This document shows, piece by piece, positions 1-8,458 of a DNA stretch of 34,258 nucleotides. A program made the position numbers and the translations under genes. Position 1 is the first letter of the stretch. The number at the start of each line of letters is the position of its first letter. The stretch spans positions 1 to 34,258 of the forward strand of contig DASRFK010000096.1 in NCBI GenBank assembly GCA_035651635.1, in the 5' to 3' direction. This stretch comes from JANXQE01 sp035651635 (lineage in GTDB: Bacteria > Verrucomicrobiota > Verrucomicrobiia > Limisphaerales > UBA8199). Under the pieces are notes generated by a model that saw only the letters and a list, made by a program, of their open reading frames with translations, ran no database searches and was not told the DNA's origin.

Positions 1-115
1 CCCAGACCAAGGACTAAAGCTATCACCGTTCCTGAACCCGGGCCGCCCAACCACCAGCCGGGTTTTTTGTTCCGACGACCACTCAGCCACCAACAATTTC
101 AAACCGGCGGATTTC

Positions 116-1846
116 CTACATGTTCACGCCGCCGTCCACACTAGTTTCAGCCTGATTCAGTTCAGGCCCGGTTCGCACGTTCAAGACCAGTTGGTGATCA
201 ACCTGGGTCAGATCAGTAATGGGTTCCGTTTGGAAGGGGCGCGAAGCCCCGCTTTCGTTTCGGCACGGCCGAGCGCCGTGGTAGTAAACATTTCCGCCCG
301 TGAACAGAGGGCGCTCTCGAGCATCATAGGTCGTCAACCCGAACTCGGACGAGTCTTGCCGACCGCTTCCCACGAAGAGGTTGTTGTAAAACCGGCAGTC
401 CCCACCTTTGACGCTGGCGAGTCCGGCCAGCGCGGTGCTATGCGCGGGGTGGTATGGTGTTTGGCGGAAAGGTTCCGGAGCGGACACAATCGTTCCCATG
501 AAAAGGTTGTGAAGGTAAGCCCCCCCTTCGGATACATCGAGTAAACTGGCAGGTGAAAGGAAGAGGTTGTTATCCACGATAAACGGCCCGTGGTTCACTT
601 CGACAAATAGATCCCGCCCATTTTGGTAAAAGCAGTTAGCGGAGACACGCGTACCTTGTGCCATCCAATCCAGCCACAAGCCAAGGCAGGTATGGTAAAT
701 ACGATTGCGGACAATGACTGTATCTATCGCTCCGTGAAATTTGATACCGGCCATTTCCGCTCCAGTGAAGAGTTTTCGAGTGTGAATATCGTGAATCGTA
801 TTGTCCGCAACGGTGCTGAAGGCGGCCCCGAGGCTGCCGACGATTCCAGCCTGCTCGCAATGTGAAATCGTGTTGCCCCGGACCAAATGATGTCCAACCC
901 GTTCCTTGCTCCAACCCGTCTGCAAGGCTCGTTCAACGGTCTCGACGTATCCTTCGGCAGTGTTGGCGGAGGTGTTGTCCCATTGATCTCCATATTTGCC
1001 TAGAGCAATACCGGAACAAATCGAATAGCTGACCTCATTATTCTCGATGATCCAACCTTTGCTCCAATGAGTGCCAACCAAACCGATCTGCTCGGCCGTT
1101 GGTGGCGCCCACGGCGTCGCGCCCTGGCTAATGCTGAACCCGCGGACCGTGATGTAATCCCGTCCAGGTTGGTCCGGGTAGAACACCGTCTGGCGCGCGT
1201 TGATTTCGACGCGTTGCTGGTTGGGGTTAACGCCTTTGAACTGGGCCCAAATCGTAGTCGTAGTGGCATTTGCCTCGGCGAACCAAAGATTGCTTGCGGG
1301 CGGCAGGTTAGCAGCGATCAGCCAAGCGGGGCTCGAGCTTGACTCAGAAAAAACCTCGTCCTTGGTCATCGCCTCGATTAACCAGTCTCCGTTCAGGTAC
1401 ACTGCCCCGGTGTGATGCGCCCTGCCTTTCCCGTCGAACCAATCGCCATGAATTTGGTTGGTATATGGGTTGAAATCGCTAAAAACTGAATTGGGGATTG
1501 CCGCCACCCAAACATCTCCGTGCACCCTCGCCCAATTGGTGATCAGCTCTGACCCTTTAATTTCCACGCGTTCTCCGAGCCCAGATCGGTAGGTGATCCG
1601 TCGCTTGTCACTCGTTCCGCCGCGAGGCGGGTTGATTCGTTCCCGATACGTTCCCTGATGCACGGTGATAACATCGCCCGGCTGAGCCGCCTGGGCGGCA
1701 TGCTGAATCGTGCGAAATGGCGCTGCCCTGTTCCCACAGTTGGTATTGCTGCCACTGACACTCACGTGGAATTCCCTGGCAGTGGCCGAGTCGACGCCAT
1801 GCAGGGCTCCCTGCGCTATGAGTGCGATCAGGAAGAACGGTTTCAT
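116..1846 (-). CDS. Secreted right-handed parallel beta-helix repeat protein
   Basis: The product is about 576 residues if started at the ATG at 1846, which puts a normal signal peptide (MKPFFLIALIAQGALHG...) at the N-terminus; the upstream ATG at 1888 would add 14 residues before it. After the leader comes a DUF1565-like opening: 'FHVSVSGSNTNCG' and then 'PFRTIQHAAQAAQPGDVITV', a pattern seen at the start of right-handed parallel beta-helix (pectate-lyase-like) proteins. The middle has many short N/H/G-rich turns such as 'IENNEVSYS', 'VRGNTISHC' and 'VADNTIHDI', the rungs of a beta-helix. Such proteins act outside the cell or in the periplasm, often on polysaccharides, but no catalytic residues can be assigned from sequence alone. 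It stands alone, with no carbohydrate-use genes beside it. Confidence 0.8.
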   Translation of the reverse strand: MKPFFLIALIAQGALHGVDSATAREFHVSVSGSNTNCGNRAAPFRTIQHAAQAAQPGDVITVHQGTYRERINPPRGGTSDKRRITYRSGLGERVEIKGSELITNWARVHGDVWVAAIPNSVFSDFNPYTNQIHGDWFDGKGRAHHTGAVYLNGDWLIEAMTKDEVFSESSSSPAWLIAANLPPASNLWFAEANATTTTIWAQFKGVNPNQQRVEINARQTVFYPDQPGRDYITVRGFSISQGATPWAPPTAEQIGLVGTHWSKGWIIENNEVSYSICSGIALGKYGDQWDNTSANTAEGYVETVERALQTGWSKERVGHHLVRGNTISHCEQAGIVGSLGAAFSTVADNTIHDIHTRKLFTGAEMAGIKFHGAIDTVIVRNRIYHTCLGLWLDWMAQGTRVSANCFYQNGRDLFVEVNHGPFIVDNNLFLSPASLLDVSEGGAYLHNLFMGTIVSAPEPFRQTPYHPAHSTALAGLASVKGGDCRFYNNLFVGSGRQDSSEFGLTTYDARERPLFTGGNVYYHGARPCRNESGASRPFQTEPITDLTQVDHQLVLNVRTGPELNQAETSVDGGVNM

Positions 1847-2155
1847 TAGCGTTTTCCAGAACGGGCTCGTGATGAAAGTTCGGGACAATTTAAGCCGGGC
1901 GGATCATTTCGAAACGATTCGGCAAGCTCGTTTTCAAGGTCCAGTTCCACAAGCCCCAGAATGCCCCACTGGGCGGGCCAGTCAACTGCTTCGGATGAGA
2001 CCGGCTTGGGACCGTATAGCCCGGCGACATTGACGTGGTGCTCAAGCGCACCTTTGACCATGGCCGGACCTTGGGGTCGAGTGGCCAACTGCCATCCGCG
2101 GGTCGCTCCTGGGACTCGAACACTACGCTTTTTCTACCACGCCCAGGCCCTGCTT
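1847..2155. other. Intergenic stretch, no gene recognised
   Basis: About 310 bases between two minus-strand genes. Open frames exist on both strands but their translations are proline/arginine-rich, without a recognisable domain or signal peptide. A 'GGGACTCGAAC' stretch near 2109 resembles a tRNA T-loop read backwards, but the stem does not pair. Confidence 0.5.
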
Positions 2156-2386
2156 CTATTTTGCCCAATAAACCGGTTTCCAAGTCCGCTCCTTGCTGTT
2201 AGCAACGTAAGCGTAAATCGGAATCGACAAAGGCCAAAGGCCGGCCGCTACCAGCGCCAATGCGTTATGCCAGAGCGCCCACTTCAAGTGTGAGACCCGC
2301 ATTAATAACAGCATAGCGGCCTTGATAATCCCGAAACATCCTAGCGCGATAAATGCGTAGGCGATAACCAACAACGTTGAATCCAT
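2156..2386 (-). CDS. Small two-helix membrane protein, unknown function
   Basis: The 76-residue product has two clear hydrophobic segments, about residues 4-29 (LLVIAYAFIALGCFGIIKAA...) and 38-63 (LWHNALALVAAGLWPLSIPI...), separated by a short basic loop and followed by a charged, Trp-containing tail. That composition is typical of a real small inner-membrane protein rather than a chance frame. I do not recognise the family. The nearest genes on the same strand are a larger unknown membrane protein upstream (about 190 bases away) and the beta-helix protein downstream, too far apart to suggest an operon with confidence. Confidence 0.6.
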   Translation of the reverse strand: MDSTLLVIAYAFIALGCFGIIKAAMLLLMRVSHLKWALWHNALALVAAGLWPLSIPIYAYVANSKERTWKPVYWAK

Positions 2387-2574
2387 TTTCCCTTTCGAGA
2401 GGCTGCAGTTTACGTAATCACCGTAATGGGTGGGAACTCGCTTTAGCTTCTGCTCTTACTATACCACTTGCGCTGAGGAAGTCCAACAAGCCTTGAGGCG
2501 TGCAAGGTGACCACGCCAAACTAAGCAGCCCATTAGGGCGGCCAAAAGCGGTGAAATCATGGCTGTTCCGGTGC

Positions 2575-3438
2575 CTATTTTACGGGAGTTGTCTGTGAAA
2601 ATGCATCGATAAGCCTATGAAGCTTGTCACTGGGCATCCAGAAGGTCTGGAGAATTGCCGCAGCGATGACTGCTAACCTGAGAATCGCCTCGGGAATTGC
2701 GCGAGGATCTCCATTCTCGGCGAGTGAAGAAATTGTCACATAACCCACTGGAAAAAGGATCCAAACCACGAGCTTATGACCGTTTGGAAATCGACGTTTG
2801 AACCATTCTCCGAAGTCGCGCGTGAGAATGCTTTGTTTATGCGGCTCCGTTACGCGATCTTCTTCCGTTGAATTTACAGTCGCATCGTCCATCTCACGGG
2901 ATGATGGAGCCGGGTTCGATGTCGGAGTGAATTCGTCCTGCAAAATTCGAATGAATACCCATTCGGCACCCAAGCCTAACCAGGCGATTCCCGAACAGGC
3001 AATGACTTCAGGCAGCAATAGGCTCTTGCCCCACGGTCCGCCTCGAAGCCAAAGGTAAATAACCCCAATAACGACACAGAACCTGCCGGTCACTGAAACA
3101 AGGGCAAGGAGCGTTGCCACCAGCGGTTGTGGGATGGCGCACCAAAGCAGCCTTGAGAAAAACTTTACTCCCCATGTTGCTGCCACCAGAACCGCCATAG
3201 GCACCGCAAAGCCGTACAACGCGACTGGCTTCAATCCGTTCTCGAAAGAGTGCTCCTTTCCCATGATTGCTATTGGAATGAAAACCAAACAGAGGATTAA
3301 CCCGATGAACGCCCACAAGGTGTAAAACCGAGCGATCAAAACTGTACCAAAATAGCTGTTGGCGAGGCGCAGACCAAACCGCAAAGCCTTCCATCGCGTC
3401 GCCTGAGGTTTGGCGGGTTGCTGAAAGTCATCCATCAT
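2575..3438 (-). CDS. Multi-pass membrane protein, unknown function
   Basis: This 287-residue protein has about six predicted membrane segments: near residues 38-58, 72-92, 102-128, 134-158, 222-240 and 250-268. A hydrophilic loop of about 60 residues (roughly 165-220, rich in Ser, Glu, Asp and Thr) splits it into a four-helix and a two-helix part. The N-terminus is hydrophilic (MMDDFQQPAKPQ), so there is no cleaved signal; the second Met at 3435 is an equally good start. I see no transporter, kinase or RDD signature and do not assign a function. It is divergent from the PocR-AraC regulator that starts about 220 bases away, so the two could share a control region, but nothing links them functionally. 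Confidence 0.65.
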   Translation of the reverse strand: MMDDFQQPAKPQATRWKALRFGLRLANSYFGTVLIARFYTLWAFIGLILCLVFIPIAIMGKEHSFENGLKPVALYGFAVPMAVLVAATWGVKFFSRLLWCAIPQPLVATLLALVSVTGRFCVVIGVIYLWLRGGPWGKSLLLPEVIACSGIAWLGLGAEWVFIRILQDEFTPTSNPAPSSREMDDATVNSTEEDRVTEPHKQSILTRDFGEWFKRRFPNGHKLVVWILFPVGYVTISSLAENGDPRAIPEAILRLAVIAAAILQTFWMPSDKLHRLIDAFSQTTPVK

Positions 3439-3609
3439 GGCTCGCTCAGGGAGTGGGTCAATTTGTCACATAAAACAGGCTCTGACAATTTCTCCGAGAG
3501 AAATTCCGTAATTCCGTTTTCAGACAGCACTTCGAGGTTTTTGAAGGCATGGATGCTCGATGCCGCTCTCCGTGAATGAACTATTCCAGTCAATCACCAT
3601 GAAACATAA

Positions 3610-3619
3610 GGGATATCCC
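3610..3619. promoter_or_regulatory. Perfect palindrome upstream of PocR-AraC gene
   Basis: GGGATATCCC is a perfect 10-base palindrome lying 39 bases before the regulator's ATG, in the gap between two divergent genes. It could be an operator, possibly autoregulatory. A 10-base palindrome can also occur by chance, so this is tentative. Confidence 0.2.
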
Positions 3620-3658
3620 CAATGATCCGCGAAACCGAAATCCCTATACATTGCGGTC

Positions 3659-4693
3659 ATGCAAACAATAGACGGTGGACGACTTTCAGAGATCGTCACT
3701 CCGCCTTCTCGCTTCCTAAGGACCTATAGGCGCACTGGCCCGGCTCCCGAGGACTATTCCCAGCCAAAACCAAGCGCACTGAAACCCAGCACCGAGAGAG
3801 TGAGCCAGGCCGACCTTAGTCTGGTTGAGGCTCTGACCAATTCGACGCTTTACCGGCAGTATGTGCAAGCTTTCACCGAGGCGACGGGTTTGCCGATGGC
3901 CTTACGCCCGGTGGAATCCTGGCAGCTTTCCCTGCACGGCAATCGACATGAATCCCCTTTTTGCGACTTGATGTCAGAAAAAAGTGGTTCCTGCGCGTCC
4001 TGTTTGCAGATGCAGGAGAAATTGGCTCAAGCCGCCGTGTCGGAATCGCGTACAATGGTTTGCTTGGCCGGTTTGTGTGAGACGGCAGTGCCGGTGCGGT
4101 TGGGTGATCGATTGATTGGGTTCTTGACGACCGGACAGGCGTTTAGCCACAAGCCCACTCAGGGTCAATTTGAGCGCACCGCCAAGGTACTGGCCAAGCT
4201 GGGTGTGGAGGTGAACCTGGGCCGATTGAAGGAGGCCTACTTCGCCACGCGGGTGATGCCACGAAAACAGCAAGAGGCGGCGACTACCTTACTCAAGATT
4301 TTTGCCCAGCACATCTCGATGGTGTGCAATCAAGTAATCGTGCAGCAGCAGCACGCCGATCCCACAATTATCGCTAAGGCTAAAGCCTATATACAGGAAC
4401 ACCAAACCGAGAACGTTCGCCTGGGGGAGGTTGCCAAGGCGGTTAATACGAGCAAGTGTAACCTCTGTAAGTTGTTCAGAAAGGTGACCGGCATCACTTT
4501 CACCGATTACCTTACGCGGATTCGAATGGAAAAATGTAAGAACTTACTGCTCAACCCGAACCTGCGTGTCAGTGAAATCGCCTTTGAAGCCGGCTTTCAG
4601 TCGATTACCAATTTCAATCGCGTTTTTAGGGAGCTTCTTGGACAGTCCCCAACCGGCTATCGCCGTCAATTGAAACCGGCGTGGCGAGCTTAG
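3659..4693 (+). CDS. PocR sensory domain / AraC-family transcription regulator
   Basis: The 344-residue protein is a two-domain regulator. Residues about 50-225 form a PocR ligand-binding domain: 'FTEATGLPMALR', 'PFCDLMSEKSGSCASC' and 'CLAGLCETAVPVRLGDRLIGFLTTGQAF' are its typical blocks, with the cysteine-rich patch intact. Residues about 240-342 are an AraC-type double helix-turn-helix: 'RLGEVAKAVNTSKCNLCKLFRK' with 'VSEIAFEAGFQSITNFNRVFRELLGQSPTGYRR'. PocR domains sense small organic molecules (1,2-propanediol in the founding member); the ligand here is unknown. No catabolic operon sits next to it, so its targets are probably elsewhere. The ATG at 3659 gives a full-length protein with a disordered 45-residue N-terminus. 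Confidence 0.88.
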   Translation: MQTIDGGRLSEIVTPPSRFLRTYRRTGPAPEDYSQPKPSALKPSTERVSQADLSLVEALTNSTLYRQYVQAFTEATGLPMALRPVESWQLSLHGNRHESPFCDLMSEKSGSCASCLQMQEKLAQAAVSESRTMVCLAGLCETAVPVRLGDRLIGFLTTGQAFSHKPTQGQFERTAKVLAKLGVEVNLGRLKEAYFATRVMPRKQQEAATTLLKIFAQHISMVCNQVIVQQQHADPTIIAKAKAYIQEHQTENVRLGEVAKAVNTSKCNLCKLFRKVTGITFTDYLTRIRMEKCKNLLLNPNLRVSEIAFEAGFQSITNFNRVFRELLGQSPTGYRRQLKPAWRA

Positions 4694-4779
4694 CGATGGG
4701 ATGAATGCACCCGTGGAACTGGGGCCAAGGCCGGCCTTAAAGCCACAAGATAGGTCAACGATTCGCTAACCCTTCCAAT

Positions 4780-5049
4780 ATGAATGAACCACCGTCCGTA
4801 GCTGATTCCACTCGCTGCCCAGTTTGCAACATCAAGCTTCCATTTTCCTTGGCGATGCATATGGTCGCAGCTCATTCACCAAACGCGATAGAAAACACCG
4901 CGGCGGCCCTTGATGCGACCTTTCGCTATTTGCGGGTCTCGGCTTATCAACAGTCACTGCCAAATTCTGCATCAGATTCCAGAAAGGCAAACCACTCCCA
5001 GAAAGCCAAATCGAAATCTGGGCGAAGAGGTGGAAAAGGAGACCGTTGA
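4780..5049 (+). CDS. Small C2H2 zinc-finger-like protein
   Basis: The 89-residue frame begins with a short lead and then a compact motif, CPVCNIKLPFSLAMHMVAAH (Cys-X2-Cys-X10-His-X4-His), which could bind one zinc ion in C2H2 style, although the spacer is two residues shorter than the classic 12. The last 25 residues are strongly basic (Lys/Arg/Ser/Gly), as in nucleic-acid-binding tails. It lies about 90 bases behind the PocR-AraC gene on the same strand. I do not know a named family. The motif plus tail make it more credible than the overlapping frames, but the call rests on those alone. Confidence 0.45.
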   Translation: MNEPPSVADSTRCPVCNIKLPFSLAMHMVAAHSPNAIENTAAALDATFRYLRVSAYQQSLPNSASDSRKANHSQKAKSKSGRRGGKGDR

Positions 5050-5280
5050 ACCGTTGGGTTCTGATTGGAAATTCCTGTTTACTTGGATTCGGTGTAGTTG
5101 CGAAACCGGGCTTCCGCCGCAGCCTGTGGCTCGTGCGAGGTGAGCGCGGGACCAACATAGACTATCCTGGGAACAAGGCTATGGCGCAAACGCACCTTAT
5201 TCCTTGAAGGTGATGATCAACAAGTCTTCTTTGTGCGCAAACTATCGAGCCGGGGGGGACGCGCTCCGCAGAGAGAAACT

Positions 5281-5312
5281 ACCCTGCGACCAAGCTGACT
5301 CGGTCGCAGGGT
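5281..5312. terminator. Hairpin terminator, possibly bidirectional
   Basis: A perfect 11-base stem (ACCCTGCGACC / GGTCGCAGGGT) with a 10-base loop is followed by TTGTTT on the plus strand and AGTTTC on the minus strand. It lies just past the stop codon of the minus-strand response regulator and also downstream of the plus-strand small protein, so it may serve both. The T-tracts are weak. Confidence 0.6.
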
Positions 5313-5321
5313 TTGTTTCGG

Positions 5322-5873
5322 CTAAACCACGGAACGAGCGGGGCTAAGGGCAGCCTGGGTTGGAGACGACGTGTGCTCGGGGGCCGAATTTTCCTTGGCT
5401 GAAGATCGGTCGCGACCCGGTGTGCTCCGGGTAGTGGCGCTCTCGCGCAAGACTTTTTCCACTGTTCCCAACAACTCGTCGCCGGTAAAAGGTTTTGCCA
5501 GAGTGGTGACATTGAGGAGCCATGGGTTCCGCTCCAAATCTCCCGCAGGTAGGTTTCCCGACGCCATAATGACGGGCAGTGCCATGTGCGCGGAACGCAC
5601 TTTCTTGACCAACTCAACACCTGAAATCCTCGGCATGTTGTTATCGGTGATAAGAAGGTCATAGCTCTTGGCCTGAAGCGCTTTCCATGCCGCCGCACCA
5701 TCTTCAGCGGTTTCCGTTTGATAGCCGCAACAACGGAGGACTCGGGAGTACAGCTGGCGGATTAGATCATCATCATCGGCCAACAGAATGCTCGCGGCCC
5801 GACGCGCTTGGCCATGGATTGGTGCGTTGGCTGACCCTGCATTCTGTTGGAATGCCCTGTTTCTCAAGGCCAA
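5322..5873 (-). CDS. Single-domain response regulator (CheY-like receiver)
   Basis: The 183-residue product has one receiver domain, about residues 28-143. The acidic pocket is 'LLADDDD' (33-36), the phospho-acceptor is Asp77 in 'LLITDNNMP', the conserved Ser is Ser105 in 'IMASG', and the conserved Lys is Lys127 in 'LAKPF'. The tail of about 40 residues is Ser/Thr/Pro-rich and has no output domain, so it most likely acts through protein contact as part of a phosphorelay. No histidine kinase is adjacent. The start is uncertain: the frame opens with TTG at 5873 and has no in-frame ATG before the receiver domain. It is transcribed divergently from kup. Confidence 0.85.
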   Translation of the reverse strand: MALRNRAFQQNAGSANAPIHGQARRAASILLADDDDLIRQLYSRVLRCCGYQTETAEDGAAAWKALQAKSYDLLITDNNMPRISGVELVKKVRSAHMALPVIMASGNLPAGDLERNPWLLNVTTLAKPFTGDELLGTVEKVLRESATTRSTPGRDRSSAKENSAPEHTSSPTQAALSPARSVV

Positions 5874-6215
5874 AACATAAGCCGGAGGACCATGCCCTCT
5901 AGAAAGGGATTCACCGTGGGGGATTTACCCCACTACTGACATTCATTAGTCCACCGTGAACCGAACCATCAGGGTATTCGAAAACCGGGCGGGAAGCTGT
6001 CCGGCACGAAAACTAGCTCATGGGCCAAAGGCGGGCAGCCGAAAGCCGGAAGTCGGGAAAGTGATCCAAAAGTGATCTCGATAAGCCGGGGACTCAGCCT
6101 TGGCACCCAATCCTGATGGCCTGAAATCCAGCATTGAACCCGTGGCGGGGTTGCTCTTAAGCTTTCGCCGCGAAAAAGTCCAGGCCCGCTTCCGACGCCG
6201 CTCGGCGAACCGAAG
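5874..6215. other. Divergent intergenic region between response regulator and kup
   Basis: About 340 bases holding the control regions of two divergent genes. The one clear structure is the inverted repeat at 5916-5933, listed separately. Short overlapping minus-strand frames here look like chance. I searched by eye for a c-di-AMP riboswitch, which often precedes kup genes, and could not fit the consensus. Confidence 0.5.
5916..5933. promoter_or_regulatory. Inverted repeat GTGGGG-N6-CCCCAC, candidate operator
   Basis: GTGGGGGATTTACCCCAC has perfect 6-base arms around a 6-base centre. It lies about 40 bases upstream of the response-regulator start on the minus strand, a plausible operator position. 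No bound factor can be named. Confidence 0.3.
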
Positions 6216-8120
6216 GTGGCCAACGACCAATCCAATATGCAATCCAGGCCGGCTACGGGCCGACGTTTAGCCTTACTAACTTTGGGCGCCTTGGGCGTGG
6301 TCTATGGCGACATTGGGACCAGTCCGCTGTACGCGCTGCGAGAATGTTTTGCCGGCTCGCACCCGATGGCGCCGACGCCCGAGAATGTACTGGGAATTCT
6401 TTCGCTGATTTTCTGGTCGCTCTTGCTGATCGTCTCGCTGAAGTACCTGACGGTGGTGTTGCGGGCTACTAACAAGGGTGAAGGGGGCATTCTCGCTCTG
6501 ATGGCCTTGACCTTTCCGAAGCGGGCTGAGGCCGGACGCCGGCGGGCCCTGCTAATCGGGTTGGGCGTATTCGGCGCGGCTTTGCTTTACGGCGATGGAA
6601 TGATTACGCCTGCGATTTCGGTGCTGAGCGCCATTGAAGGGCTCAACGTAGCCACGCCGGCTTTCGAGTCGGTGGTCATTCCCCTGACCGTGGTGACATT
6701 GATCTGTTTATTTGCGGCCCAAAGCCGCGGGACGGGCCGGGTCGGGGCGGTGTTCGGGCCGATCATGATCGTTTGGTTCTTGTCCTTGGGCCTGCTGGGC
6801 GTTGCCGAGGTTTTGCATACTCCCGCTGTGTTGAAGTCGCTTAATCCGGCGCTGGGGGTCGAGTTCCTGATTCGCAGCGGTTGGGAAGGTTTCGTAGTGC
6901 TCGGCTCGGTGTTCCTGGCTGTGACGGGAGCCGAAGCACTGTATGCCGACGTGGGTCATTTTGGGACCAGGCCGATTCGACTGGCGTGGTCATTCATCGT
7001 GTTGCCTGGGTTGTTCCTCAATTATCTTGGCCAGGGCGCATTGGTGTTGCGCGATGCCAGTGCCGTGGCCAACCCTTTTTATCTGTTGGCGCCCAAATGG
7101 GCCTTGTACCCATTGGTGGCACTTTCTACCGCCGCGACCGTTATCGCCTCACAAGCGCTAATTTCCGGGGCTTTTTCGCTCACGATTCAAGCCATTCAGC
7201 TGGGTTACCTGCCGCGCATGGTGGTCAAGCACACCTCCTCGCAGGAACGTGGCCAAATCTATTTGCCGCATGTAAACTGGGCCTTGATGGTGGCCTGCAT
7301 CGCTCTCGTGCTGGGCTTTAAGTCTTCGACGAATATGGCCTCCGCATACGGCATCGCCGTTACGCTCACGATGATTTCCACCACGGTCTTGTTCTTCTTC
7401 GCGGCCCGGCGCCTTTGGGCCTGGAGCATCGCCCAGGCTCTGGCCGTTTGCGGGCTCTTCATTGTGGTCGAAAGCGCCTTTTTCGCCGCCAACATGCTCA
7501 AAGTTCTCAGTGGTGGTTGGGTGCCCTTGGCCATGGGGTTAATTATATTCGTCCTGATGGCTACCTGGAAAAAAGGGCGTCAATTGGTCTGGGCCAAACT
7601 CGGTCCCGCTTCCATGCCTCTGGAAATGTTTCTCGACAGCCTCGAAAGCAGTAAACGCATTCCACGTGTCCCCGGCACCGCCCTGTTCATGACCGCCAAT
7701 CCCGAGGGCACCCCCATTGCGCTGCTCCACAATCTCAAACACAACAAGGTGCTTCACGAGCGCAATCTGATCCTCACGGTGGTCACCGACGAAGTGCCGC
7801 AGGTCAATCCGGAGAAACGTTTGGAAATTGAAAACCTTGGTGGCGGATTTCATCGCCTGTTGGCTCATTACGGATTCATGGAAGAGCCCAATGTCCCGGA
7901 CTTGCTCAGGTCGGCCAAGCTGGATGGAGACCCGATCGATCTGAACAAAACCACGTTTTTCTTCAGCCGCGAGACCCTGGTGCCGACGCGCTCGGTTTCC
8001 ATGGCGCGCTGGCGTCAATGGCTCTTCGCTCTTATGTCACGAAACGCGCAAGCAGCCAGTTCGTTCTATCGCATTCCCGCCAATCGAGTGGTTGAGTTGG
8101 GCATGCAGGTGGAGATCTGA
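6216..8120 (+). CDS. kup: Kup-family potassium uptake permease
   Basis: This is a full-length (634-residue) KUP/HAK/KT transporter, a proton-coupled K+ importer of the inner membrane; E. coli Kup has 622 residues. Family blocks are all present: 'GALGVVYGDIGTSPLYAL' in the first helix, 'LLYGDGMITPAISVLSA' in the third, and 'VTGAEALYADVGHFG' near the middle. About twelve hydrophobic segments fill residues 15-460, followed by the usual hydrophilic C-terminal domain of about 170 residues. The frame opens with GTG at 6216; the in-frame ATG at 6237 leaves all family residues intact and is an equal candidate. The gene appears monocistronic: the next gene starts over 300 bases away behind its own promoter. 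Confidence 0.95.
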   Translation: MANDQSNMQSRPATGRRLALLTLGALGVVYGDIGTSPLYALRECFAGSHPMAPTPENVLGILSLIFWSLLLIVSLKYLTVVLRATNKGEGGILALMALTFPKRAEAGRRRALLIGLGVFGAALLYGDGMITPAISVLSAIEGLNVATPAFESVVIPLTVVTLICLFAAQSRGTGRVGAVFGPIMIVWFLSLGLLGVAEVLHTPAVLKSLNPALGVEFLIRSGWEGFVVLGSVFLAVTGAEALYADVGHFGTRPIRLAWSFIVLPGLFLNYLGQGALVLRDASAVANPFYLLAPKWALYPLVALSTAATVIASQALISGAFSLTIQAIQLGYLPRMVVKHTSSQERGQIYLPHVNWALMVACIALVLGFKSSTNMASAYGIAVTLTMISTTVLFFFAARRLWAWSIAQALAVCGLFIVVESAFFAANMLKVLSGGWVPLAMGLIIFVLMATWKKGRQLVWAKLGPASMPLEMFLDSLESSKRIPRVPGTALFMTANPEGTPIALLHNLKHNKVLHERNLILTVVTDEVPQVNPEKRLEIENLGGGFHRLLAHYGFMEEPNVPDLLRSAKLDGDPIDLNKTTFFFSRETLVPTRSVSMARWRQWLFALMSRNAQAASSFYRIPANRVVELGMQVEI

Positions 8121-8185
8121 AACGCTGAAGGTTGCAGGTTGCAGGTTGCGGTTCCGGCTTTTTCTGGCTTTAAACCCTCTCCCCT

Positions 8186-8215
8186 ATTCGCGTTCATTCG
8201 CGTTCATTCGCGGTT
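8186..8215. repeat. Three tandem copies of a 10-base unit
   Basis: The unit ATTCGCGTTC occurs twice exactly and a third time as ATTCGCGGTT, back to back, in the gap between kup and the nitrogen operon. A GGTTGCA short tandem repeat lies just before it (about 8129-8150). No function is apparent. Confidence 0.7.
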
Positions 8216-8347
8216 GAATCAAATGCGCGGTTTTATTCCAGCTGCGCAAATAGCTACAGTCAAATGGGTTCTTCGAGCGTTGGTTGCTTTTCTCAAGTAA
8301 CTGACCATCAGCTCATAACAACTTAGGTTCATCGGGGCTCCAGACCT

Positions 8348-8363
8348 TGGCATGTCGGCTGCA
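8348..8363 (+). promoter_or_regulatory. Sigma-54 (-24/-12) promoter of the glnK-amtB-glnA operon
   Basis: TGGCATGTCGGCTGCA fits the RpoN consensus TGGCACG-N4-TTGCW at 10 of 12 defined positions, including the essential GG and GC with correct spacing. It precedes the P-II gene by about 95 bases. RpoN control of glnK-amtB and glnA under nitrogen limitation is well established in other bacteria. An imperfect dyad, TGCGC (8224-8228) and GCGCA (8244-8248), lies upstream where an NtrC-type activator could bind, but its 25-base span is longer than the usual 17-base NtrC site. Confidence 0.7.
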
Positions 8364-8458
8364 TACGCCCCGCATTGTTGTCACAGATAGCGGGCTCCTG
8401 GCGGAGGCTGTGTCGCGCGATCTGGGCAACAACGTTACCGCTTACAACCCAAAACGAG

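Noticed and set aside
20..60. 'VPEPG' coding pattern suggesting a PEP-CTERM protein end
   Set aside because: No hydrophobic helix or Arg cluster follows in frame, so the sorting signal is not there. A weak AACCCGG/CCGGGTT stem followed by Ts at 36-68 is also too poor to call a terminator.
2080..2160. tRNA-like stretch on the minus strand (TTCGAGTCC)
   Set aside because: The T-loop-like core is present but the five-base T stem and the acceptor stem do not pair, and no anticodon arm fits.
6060..6215. Possible c-di-AMP (ydaO) riboswitch ahead of kup
   Set aside because: A CCGGGGAC stretch is present at about 6087, but the GGGGUGAA and later conserved blocks are missing or out of order.
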